Of a stretch of DNA of 7,711 nt, positions 1-5,082 are shown in pieces. Source of the stretch: an uncultured euryarchaeote (lineage in GTDB: Archaea; Thermoplasmatota; Poseidoniia; Poseidoniales; Thalassarchaeaceae); assembly GCA_937876055.1 (NCBI GenBank), contig CALEIW010000080.1, positions 1-7,711 of the forward strand, written 5' to 3'. Positions within the stretch are counted from its first letter, which is position 1. Each line of letters begins with the position of its first letter. The notes under the pieces are model-generated. The model did not search any database. It saw nothing but the letters and a program-made list of their open reading frames with translations, and was not told the DNA's origin. Made by a program: the position numbers and the translations under genes.

Positions 1-254
1 ATTGTTGCACCTACCCAGACTCCAACAGCTCCTATGGTAAGGAAACTATTCGGCAATTTTGCTAAGTTGATATTTCTCAGAGTTGAGATGTTGGAGAGAT
101 TGATTCTGATTCCATATCCTGAGTAGTCCTCAAAGGTTAGCTGTCGCTCTGTGAGGATTCCGCAAAATCTCCCACTTATGCCGACTAGACTTAGGTTATC
201 GAATAGTTCCGAATCTCCTTCATCCAGTCGGGCATTACGCCCGGCTGAGTACAT
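1..254 (-). CDS. Partial hypothetical protein with PH-like N-terminus and start of a membrane segment
   Basis: The frame read leftward from an ATG at 254-252 stays open to the window edge, giving 84 codons plus two bases; the C-terminus lies outside. An in-frame TAG lies ten codons upstream (284-282) with no other start codon between, so this ATG is the only available start. Residues about 24-70 (starting VGISGRF, then GILTERQLTFED and IRINLSNIS) alternate short hydrophobic strands in a way that recalls bacterial PH-like domains, but this is weak. From residue 71 (FLTIGAVGVWVG) a membrane helix appears to begin. A GAGGAGG sits 16 nt before the ATG, further than usual for a ribosome site, and a TTATA at 288-284 is about 30 nt upstream, where an archaeal TATA box would lie. 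The gene follows the EF-like gene on the same strand after 124 nt. Function unknown. Confidence 0.65.
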   Translation of the reverse strand, partial: MYSAGRNARLDEGDSELFDNLSLVGISGRFCGILTERQLTFEDYSGYGIRINLSNISTLRNINLAKLPNSFLTIGAVGVWVGAT

Positions 255-378
255 CCCACTTGACCGAGCGCCTCCTCGAGGCTATAACTGCTCGGGAAGG
301 TGAGCAGGGTTAGAGCCGCCTTGCGTGCGCGTGAGACGAGCGCCGAGAGCCCCGTGATTTAGAGTCGGAAAAACGAAA
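255..378. other. GC-rich intergenic island with nested inverted repeat
   Basis: No open frame worth calling. By eye, 261-360 is about 64% G+C, well above the flanking genes. It holds a nested inverted repeat: CCGAGC (264-269) pairs with GCTCGG (290-295), and inside it GCCTC (270-274) pairs with GAGGC (278-282) around a CTC loop, leaving TATAACT (283-289) as a one-sided bulge. The octamer CGAGCGCC occurs at 265-272 and again at 337-344. The region separates two minus-strand genes, so it could carry the promoter and leader of the partial gene at 1-254, or a structured RNA. No tRNA-like T-loop was found. The assignment is descriptive only. Confidence 0.4.
367..378 (-). terminator. Possible oligo-T terminator after the EF-like gene
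   Basis: Immediately after the TAG of the EF-like gene the minus strand reads TTTCGTTTTTCC. Archaeal transcription commonly ends at T-runs without a required hairpin, so this T-rich stretch directly after the stop is a plausible termination site. The call rests only on composition and position. Confidence 0.3.
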
Positions 379-1401
379 CTAGGATTGTTCGATAGTTTCC
401 ACTCTACCGATAATTCTCATCGGCATAGCATCAAGTTGTGTAATCAATATCTCTGGTGAGCCTTCGGCTCTAATCCAGAGAGGACTCTCCCATTCCACAG
501 AAATTATTTCTCCATCAACTTGCTTTATTCTGCCTACAACGAATTGCAAATCAACTGCGGCATGGATTACATCTTCAGTTGTTAATTTCCTCTTTTGAAA
601 TGGAGCATTTTTGATTTTTATTTTTGAATTATCATGGCGATTGAGTGCCTGTGATTCAGGATGAATAATCATGCATCCACGGTGTAGTGCCTCCTCTCTT
701 AGATTCCTCAATGCAACTCCAACACGATCACCTGCAATAGCCGAATCAACATCGTCGTCCATCACTTGCAGAGATCTAACCACACCGGTTTCGTTTGCTG
801 GCAAAATTACTACCTCGTCATGCTTGTTTACTGTGCCTGATTGAACATATCCAATTGCAACTAATCCCACTCCTTTGACATTGAAATGTTGGTCAACAGG
901 CAATACCAATTTTGTGTAATTATTTTTCAACAGAACTGCATGCATGTGTTGATACAATTCCTCTCTGATATCATGTGAATCAGGAACCGATTCATACAAC
1001 TTCCAAGTTTCTAGACCAGCCTGTGATAGAATCATATTGACTTGTTCTGAATCCACCCATTGCCCCTCAGAAGGATTGATGATTGCAATTCCTCTTTCGA
1101 TGCCGGCTGCGCCAAAAGATACCAAAATCTCACCTAGCGCCGCATCGACATTTGTGATTTCTACAATACCAACTTCGGCAACGTTGAGAACTGACAAAAG
1201 AGGTCTAAGTCTTTCTGGATGCCTTAGTGGGCGAAGTAAAGAAAGAACACAGGTTTCACCCTCTCGCTGTTCTTTGTATACATATGATTCAATATCTCGA
1301 ACATCGTTAGACTTGGCTAAGGTTCTGGCGAGTTCTTCACTGCCTACAAAGGCGACATTCAGCACCGGCATGGATTGCGCGGGCGGAGATATGGTCATCA
1401 A
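379..1401 (-). CDS. EF-1A/SelB-like protein with degenerate GTPase domain
   Basis: A 340-residue relative of translation elongation factors EF-1A/EF-Tu/SelB. Domain 2 is clear at about residues 165-246: the order VDQHFNVKGVG, GYVQSGTV, LPANETGVVRSLQ, AGDRVGVALR and RRG-like HRGCMI follows the EF-1A beta-barrel closely. Residues about 255-338 fit domain 3. Residues about 13-160 occupy the place of the G domain and keep its alternating strand and helix pattern, but the motifs are gone. The P-loop position reads FVGSEELART with no GKS/T, no DxPGH is seen, and the NKxD position reads IINPSEG. It therefore probably does not bind or hydrolyse GTP in the usual way. Archaeal pseudo-GTPase homologues of this kind exist; a role in translation or ribosome binding is inference only. 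ATGs at 1401, 1398 and 1371 are possible starts; no Shine-Dalgarno is visible, so it may be leaderless. Confidence 0.75.
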   Translation of the reverse strand: MMTISPPAQSMPVLNVAFVGSEELARTLAKSNDVRDIESYVYKEQREGETCVLSLLRPLRHPERLRPLLSVLNVAEVGIVEITNVDAALGEILVSFGAAGIERGIAIINPSEGQWVDSEQVNMILSQAGLETWKLYESVPDSHDIREELYQHMHAVLLKNNYTKLVLPVDQHFNVKGVGLVAIGYVQSGTVNKHDEVVILPANETGVVRSLQVMDDDVDSAIAGDRVGVALRNLREEALHRGCMIIHPESQALNRHDNSKIKIKNAPFQKRKLTTEDVIHAAVDLQFVVGRIKQVDGEIISVEWESPLWIRAEGSPEILITQLDAMPMRIIGRVETIEQS

Positions 1402-1459
1402 ATCGACGGGTGAAAATGGTCGGCAATGAGTTCAAATGTGACCCAATGTATGGATAATT

Positions 1460-1831
1460 ATGGAAGAACAGCGCCCAGAGGCTGTAATCCTCAATCAAGG
1501 GACTAAACCTGATAGAAGTTTAGGATCTCTTTCCCATATTTTAGCCCCTTTTACGGGATTCTTAGCACCTTTGGTAATTTTTGCAATAAAGAATGATGAA
1601 GCGAGGCAAAATGACCCACTACTTTCTTCTCATCTAAAAGAATCTCTCAATGCCTCCATTACTTTCATGATAGCTTCATTTATACATGGTATTTTGACGA
1701 TAGTTTTGATTGGCTGTTTCACCCTATTAGTTCATTGGATACTCTACATAATTTGGGCATTCAACGCTAACTCAGCACTACAAGCAGGTCAAGAATACCG
1801 ATATCCTTTCACATTTCGTTTTGTTAATTAG
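1460..1831 (+). CDS. DUF4870 (Tic20-like) family small membrane protein
   Basis: A 123-residue protein with a short polar N-terminus and about three hydrophobic segments (residues 24-43, 65-83 and 84-103). The layout matches DUF4870. It begins with a helix containing SHILAPFTGFLAPLVIF, followed by a polar loop with acidic residues (KNDEARQNDP), then the HLKESLNASITF element that corresponds to the family's H-x-KEALNF motif. It ends in the typical YRYPFTFRFV. Family members are integral membrane proteins of unknown function. The ATG at 1460 has no obvious Shine-Dalgarno. It diverges from the EF-like gene with a 58-nt gap, and its TAG (1829-1831) overlaps the stop of the convergent thioesterase gene by three bases. 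Confidence 0.8.
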   Translation: MEEQRPEAVILNQGTKPDRSLGSLSHILAPFTGFLAPLVIFAIKNDEARQNDPLLSSHLKESLNASITFMIASFIHGILTIVLIGCFTLLVHWILYIIWAFNANSALQAGQEYRYPFTFRFVN

Positions 1832-2298
1832 CGCATAGCATCTCTTGCTCGTTGTGCTTGAGCCCAGAGTTCTTTCTCTTCGTCGCTGGTTGCTGTGAAT
1901 TGAGGAACATCTACTGGCCGCATCGAGTCATCGATTGCGACCATGAAAAAGAATCCAGAACAAATCTCCTCAGGGTCCCAATTAGAACGTGTCATTCTGC
2001 ATGATCTCACCAAGACTCCAACGGTCCTACGACTGGTCCAGACAACCCTTGCTATTGTTCTAATTACATCCCCTTGGTAAGCCGGTCGCTTGAATTTCAA
2101 TGCGTCAACCGAGACGGTCACAAATTCATTGTGAGCGAATTGGCTAGACGCCATTCCAGCGGCTGTATCCATAATTGACATCAAGCGACCGCCAAACAGC
2201 GTATCTAGGGCATTTGTATCTCCAGGAAATACTTCATTCAGTAGCACGACGGGTACGGAGGAGCGCGGTTCAGCCATCTCTCTCAGATACGGCCGCAC
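1828..2298 (-). CDS. Hotdog-fold acyl-CoA thioesterase (YciA/BACH-like)
   Basis: Acyl-CoA hydrolase of the hotdog thioesterase superfamily, expected to cleave fatty acyl-CoA to free acid and CoA in the cytoplasm. Numbering from the GTG at 2298 (156 residues), the family core is plain. N29 in NALDTLFGG is followed by LMSIMDTAAG on the central helix with the candidate catalytic acid D44, then VTVSVDALKFKRPAYQGD, the usual SVD...F..P...GD segment. Length suits a single-hotdog protein that would form multimers. Start choice: AAGGAGG (2311-2305) lies exactly 6 nt before the GTG at 2298, the same spacing as at the TBP-like gene. The GTG at 2304 abuts that site and is therefore less likely, and an ATG at 2277 is a further alternative. 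Convergent with the DUF4870 gene, sharing the TTAG at 1828-1831. Confidence 0.85.
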   Translation of the reverse strand: MRPYLREMAEPRSSVPVVLLNEVFPGDTNALDTLFGGRLMSIMDTAAGMASSQFAHNEFVTVSVDALKFKRPAYQGDVIRTIARVVWTSRRTVGVLVRSCRMTRSNWDPEEICSGFFFMVAIDDSMRPVDVPQFTATSDEEKELWAQAQRARDAMR

Positions 2299-2304
2299 AC
2301 TCAC

Positions 2305-2311
2305 CCTCCTT
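2305..2311 (-). promoter_or_regulatory. Shine-Dalgarno site deciding the thioesterase start
   Basis: The minus strand reads AAGGAGG directly followed by GTG AGT GTG. Six bases separate the site from the second GTG (2298), a normal spacing, and none separate it from the first GTG (2304). This favours 2298 as the true start. Confidence 0.6.
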
Positions 2312-2370
2312 CAATACAACCACCGCAGGATAGGCCTTGAAAGCGGTTATTTGACCGTTCAAGTCAAGCC

Positions 2371-3201
2371 ATGCAGACGATTCGGGATATTATGAGCGAA
2401 GGTAAATTGGTTTGGGAACCGGTGATTTTCGATGACCCGGATGGTGGCAGAATTCTGCTATGGCCACACTTACCTTGCGTTCGAATGCCAACTGTACTCC
2501 GAACTAGGGAACATTGGGATGGAATTGCTTTGCTGGCATCCGAGGATGAAATTAGAGGATGGCCTCAGGAGGAAAAGGAGGATCAAGAAAGTCCTGGAAT
2601 ACATGTCGCCGCAGCTATGGCTTCTGGCACAGTTCTAGGTCGCCTTTTGGATGACTTAACAATCTACGATGTTGATGGTCCAACTATTCCGGATCCTGAA
2701 CCTATGAGATTATTACATCACGCAAATAATGCTCGTGGAGGTTTACCGATATACGCATTAGAGCCTTCAATGGAGGATGAAGAATGGGTAGATTGGATGA
2801 CTCGTGCTGCCGATGAACAGGTATCTATGTCTTCATTGATTTCTAGTGTTACAATTGGCAGGCGTTGGAAAAAATTACGAAGCGCAAAAGCAAGTCTTGT
2901 CGAGGCTGCAAAGGGTGTAGATGCTGAATTAGGTGCAGCAGCAGCCTCCAGCGCAACATGGTGGCAAGAGGAAAACAGAGGCCTTACTGCTGAATTAATC
3001 TCCGAACGGTCATCTCGAATTGTCTCGAGAATCAGGGGTGCTCTTGCAGACCTTAGAGAGGGTAGAGTTGATGACTCCGATACAACAGGACCATCCCTGA
3101 TGGTTCCGGTCCATCAACCACGTCTGCCCTCTCTATTGAGGGCCTTCGATGGTTATCCGGATTCCGAAACCATACAACCGATACGAACTGAGGAGGTCTA
3201 G
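2371..3201 (+). CDS. Hypothetical protein, faint TraB/GumN-like pattern
   Basis: A 276-residue, acidic, apparently soluble protein with no confident family match. Its order recalls TraB/Tiki/GumN-type proteins. Residues 28-33 (ILLWPH) resemble the first strand and GxxH. HWDGIALLASEDEIRGW (48-64) sits where the family has a strand ending in a glutamate-leucine and a short helix. LLHHANNARGGLPIYALEPS (114-133) resembles the Ai.eA...G.pi..iDR segment, ELISERSSRIVSRI (208-221) resembles the conserved arginine helix, and LMVPVHQPRLPSLL (243-256) resembles the last strand and GxxH. Both histidines (H33, H248) would be kept and both glycines lost. This is a hypothesis, not an assignment. It has no Shine-Dalgarno; TTATTT at 2347-2352 is a weak TATA-like candidate. 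It is the first gene of an operon, ending two bases before the TBP-like gene. Confidence 0.6.
   Translation: MQTIRDIMSEGKLVWEPVIFDDPDGGRILLWPHLPCVRMPTVLRTREHWDGIALLASEDEIRGWPQEEKEDQESPGIHVAAAMASGTVLGRLLDDLTIYDVDGPTIPDPEPMRLLHHANNARGGLPIYALEPSMEDEEWVDWMTRAADEQVSMSSLISSVTIGRRWKKLRSAKASLVEAAKGVDAELGAAAASSATWWQEENRGLTAELISERSSRIVSRIRGALADLREGRVDDSDTTGPSLMVPVHQPRLPSLLRAFDGYPDSETIQPIRTEEV
3192..3197 (+). promoter_or_regulatory. Strong Shine-Dalgarno for the TBP-like gene
   Basis: GGAGGT lies 6 nt before the ATG at 3204 and inside the last codons of the upstream gene. It fixes the start of the second operon gene and shows that the organism uses Shine-Dalgarno initiation at internal cistrons. Confidence 0.7.
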
Positions 3202-3203
3202 AT

Positions 3204-3734
3204 ATGGACGAAGATGCAAGGATAAGAGTCAATGTTGAGACTCAAACATTCCGTTTCATCCCTGGTAAGCCAATCAAGCATGATGATGCTGTTAAACTTG
3301 CAAAGGGTATCAAGTCCGGCCCATGGGTTGTGATTAGTCACAAGGAACCTAGGGCAACCTTCGTGGTAGAGGAGTCGGGTAGCGTATTAGTTCATGGAAT
3401 CGCTAGATTGGAAGTTGCTCGATTAGTCATTCAAGAACTTCTGCTAAGTCTTGGAATGTCTGAAGAGGGATTACACTCAGAAGCAGGAGATATGTTGGTT
3501 AGTTTCTCATTTGGACGAGCGGTTTTACTGGACTTGGCTGCGGCCCGATTTGCAGATGTAGAAAAGGATGAGAGGGTTGGCTGTATTCGAATAGATGCAA
3601 ATAGACACAACTGCAATCTTCTGGTATTCAATAATGGCCACGGAGTTGTAACCGGACAATCCTCCAAACGAGTCGCCGAGATGGCAGTTCGCCATTGGGC
3701 CGATCAGTTAGATGAGGAAGGCGCATTGGCATGA
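3204..3734 (+). CDS. Divergent TATA-binding-protein-like (TBP-fold) protein
   Basis: A 176-residue protein that reads as two TBP repeats. Repeat 1 (about 6-85) has IRVNVET like the IVNVVAT strand, then a helix (DDAVKLAKGI), then GPWVVISHKEPRATF like FPGLVYRLKEPKTA, SGSVLVHG like SGKMVCTG, and a final amphipathic helix with EVARLVIQELL. Repeat 2 (about 96-170) has GCIRIDANR, LLVFNNGHGVVTG like LLIFVSGKIVLTG, and AEMAVRHWADQL. TBP bends DNA with four phenylalanines. Here F142 is kept, the repeat-1 equivalent appears to be E56, the FPGL phenylalanine is W41 in repeat 1 and absent in repeat 2, and the loop before it is shortened. General TBP function is therefore doubtful; a specialised regulator or a non-TATA role is inferred. 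The ATG is supported by a GGAGGT 6 nt upstream. Its TGA overlaps the next ATG (ATGA). Confidence 0.65.
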   Translation: MDEDARIRVNVETQTFRFIPGKPIKHDDAVKLAKGIKSGPWVVISHKEPRATFVVEESGSVLVHGIARLEVARLVIQELLLSLGMSEEGLHSEAGDMLVSFSFGRAVLLDLAAARFADVEKDERVGCIRIDANRHNCNLLVFNNGHGVVTGQSSKRVAEMAVRHWADQLDEEGALA

Positions 3735-4624
3735 GCTTCATTGTCGACGGGCGCTGGACAGGTCCAGTCGTCGACCAACATATCCACCTAGATCGCTCGA
3801 ACAGATATCTTTCAGCGATTGAAGAATTTGTTCGAGTTGGTGGAACTGGAATAATGTTAGTTCACAAACCAGGGTTTGGTGGAGCCTTACCCATCAACAA
3901 AGAAGGCTATCGTAGAGCCTATTCTGAAACTATTTCGATGGCGGAAGAGGTAAGAGAAAAATTTGCAATCACAGTCGGAGTAGTTTTAGGTCCTCATCCC
4001 GTTGCTTGGGAGCGCCAAATATCTGAGTTGGGAATTGATAGAGCAAGCGAATTACATCTAGAATCAGTCGATTTAGCTCTTGAGTTAATCGAGCAAGGAA
4101 AGGCACACTGCCTCGGTGAAGTTGGAAGGCCGCATTACGAAGTTAGCGAGGAAATATGGACTCAAGCAAATGAAAACCTATCTCAAATCATGGCCGAAGC
4201 CGCAATTTCAAAAGTCCCCATTCAACTACACGTCGAAGATGCTGGTGCACAAACCTACTCTGAAATTTCTCAATTGGCAATTAAGTCAGGACTTCCTCTC
4301 TCGCAGACCGTTAGGCATTATGCCCCTCCAGATGTATCTGCTAATTTCACCCATGGATTAGCCTGCACTGTGAGTGTTGGTCGAGGTAGCGTCGAGGGGT
4401 TATTGTCAACCCATGCAAATGCCTCAGCACCATGGGGTATGGAGACCGACTACCTAGACGATCCTCGTCGACCTGGTGCTGTTCTTGGGCCCAAAACAAT
4501 CCCCAAAAGAACGGACGAATTGTGCTCTGCTCTTCTTGTTGAAAACGGCCCAAATGAAGTAGAAAATTTTCTTTTGAAAATACATTCTGAGTGGCCAAGC
4601 GAATTATACGGACTAGAATTTTAA
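3731..4624 (+). CDS. TatD-family metal-dependent hydrolase (TIM barrel)
   Basis: A 297-residue amidohydrolase-superfamily enzyme of the TatD-related type common in archaea, with a likely resemblance to the group that includes MJ0761 (COG1099). All expected metal ligands are visible in order: H17 and H19 in DQHIHLD, E130 in LGEVGRPH, H167 in IQLHVED, H197 in VRHYA, and D240 in METDYLDD. A dinuclear metal centre in a TIM barrel is expected. Characterised TatD proteins are DNases, some also acting on D-amino-acid peptides or RNA; the substrate here is unknown. The ATG at 3731 overlaps the TGA of the TBP-like gene, so translation is probably coupled. The TAA (4622-4624) overlaps the stop of a convergent small gene. 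The family call is firm; the substrate is not. Confidence 0.85.
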   Translation: MSFIVDGRWTGPVVDQHIHLDRSNRYLSAIEEFVRVGGTGIMLVHKPGFGGALPINKEGYRRAYSETISMAEEVREKFAITVGVVLGPHPVAWERQISELGIDRASELHLESVDLALELIEQGKAHCLGEVGRPHYEVSEEIWTQANENLSQIMAEAAISKVPIQLHVEDAGAQTYSEISQLAIKSGLPLSQTVRHYAPPDVSANFTHGLACTVSVGRGSVEGLLSTHANASAPWGMETDYLDDPRRPGAVLGPKTIPKRTDELCSALLVENGPNEVENFLLKIHSEWPSELYGLEF

Positions 4625-4830
4625 TTTGCTTTCTCAAAAGGAGATTTTAGTTCTGGAGTAAATGTCAACATCCCCCCTAGAACAAAGAGAACTAGGAATC
4701 CAAAGAAAAGTTGTAAATCACCCCAAGGTAGACTATTTCCCGAGAATTCAAAGATCATCTTCCAAAGTGGAACATTGATTGGTAAAAAGATGAATAACAT
4801 CGCGATACCTAACCTCTGCCTTAGAAGCAT
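4621..4830 (-). CDS. Small two-helix membrane protein
   Basis: A 69-residue frame with two hydrophobic segments, roughly residues 7-28 (starting LGIAMLFIFLPI) and 39-57 (LQLFFGFLVLFVLGGML), and polar ends. This gives a membrane hairpin with a basic N-terminus (RQR) and a charged C-terminus (ELKSPFEKAN). No family is recognised. The ATG at 4830 lacks a nearby Shine-Dalgarno, but the AT-rich TTTCAAAAAG on the minus strand (about 4854-4863) sits around 27 nt upstream, as expected for a TATA element of a leaderless transcript. Its TAA (4623-4621) shares TTAA with the stop of the convergent TatD gene. It occupies space otherwise empty of genes, and its membrane-like composition supports it; it could still be chance. 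Confidence 0.5.
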   Translation of the reverse strand: MLLRQRLGIAMLFIFLPINVPLWKMIFEFSGNSLPWGDLQLFFGFLVLFVLGGMLTFTPELKSPFEKAN

Positions 4831-4929
4831 AACTTGCCGAAACGTCCTTCCTTTTTGAAATTCAGCGACCTGTGACGCTAAGTTAACACACCGAATCGGT
4901 CAAAGACTAGTCCTCAATCGGCGGGTTGC
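4831..4929. other. Short divergent intergenic region upstream of tRNA-Gly
   Basis: This 99-base stretch lies between the start of the minus-strand small membrane gene and the plus-strand tRNA, so it should hold promoters for both. It contains the 11-bp palindrome ACCGA-A-TCGGT (4890-4900), and AATCGG recurs at 4916-4921. No convincing TATA box for the tRNA was seen; TTAA at 4883-4886 is a weak candidate and rather far upstream. Confidence 0.3.
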
Positions 4930-5003
4930 GCGTTCGTGGTGTAGGGGTAGCACAAGAGGTTTCCAACCTCTTTGCCCGGGTTCAAATCCCGGCGAGCGCA
5001 CCA
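4930..5003 (+). tRNA. tRNA-Gly(TCC), CCA encoded
   Basis: A complete cloverleaf can be folded by hand. The acceptor GCGTTCG (4930-4936) pairs with CGAGCGC (4993-4999), including one G-U. The D stem is GTG/CAC (4939-4941 with 4951-4953), with GGGGTA in its loop. The anticodon stem is AGAGG/CCTCT around the loop TTTCCAA, giving anticodon TCC (4962-4964) for GGA and GGG glycine codons. The T arm CCGGG-TTCAAAT-CCCGG spans 4976-4992. The discriminator is A5000, followed by a genomically encoded CCA (5001-5003). No intron is present. No T-run follows the gene; a perfect hairpin lies 16 nt downstream, ahead of the ABC transporter gene. Confidence 0.96.
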
Positions 5004-5019
5004 GATATCTCGACATAGC

Positions 5020-5042
5020 CGTGCAGACCGAAGGTCTGCACG
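5020..5042 (+). repeat. Perfect 10-bp inverted repeat between tRNA-Gly and the ABC exporter gene
   Basis: CGTGCAGACC (5020-5029) and GGTCTGCACG (5033-5042) are exact reverse complements separated by GAA, giving a 10-bp stem with a triloop in RNA or a 23-bp near-palindrome in DNA. It starts 17 nt after the tRNA 3' end and ends 30 nt before the exporter's Shine-Dalgarno. No T-run follows, so it is not a classical intrinsic terminator. It could be a tRNA 3' processing or stop element, a leader structure of the exporter mRNA, or an operator for a dimeric regulator. Confidence 0.7.
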
Positions 5043-5072
5043 ATAGTGAAGGATTCATAGCCCACTGTCAGG

Positions 5073-5078
5073 GGAGGT
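5073..5078 (+). promoter_or_regulatory. Shine-Dalgarno of the ABC exporter gene
   Basis: GGAGGT lies 4 nt before the ATG at 5083 and 7 nt before a second, adjacent ATG at 5086. By comparison with the 6-nt spacing at the TBP-like gene, either ATG could be used; they differ by one residue. Confidence 0.6.
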
Positions 5079-5082
5079 CCGA

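Noticed and set aside
1037..1429. Open frame of 130 codons on the plus strand
   Set aside because: It lies antisense to the EF-like gene, is rich in serine and threonine with no recognisable pattern, and conflicts with a well-supported gene.
3431..3667. Minus-strand frame inside the TBP-like gene
   Set aside because: Low-complexity serine-rich translation, no start signals, fully inside a better-supported gene.
4347..4637. 96-codon minus-strand frame overlapping the end of the TatD gene
   Set aside because: The TatD gene has all its catalytic residues on the other strand here; this frame shows no domain and looks like a shadow.
5003..5010. AGATATCT palindrome right after the tRNA as an integration site
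   Set aside because: No integrase, no partial tRNA copy and no element boundary are visible in the window.
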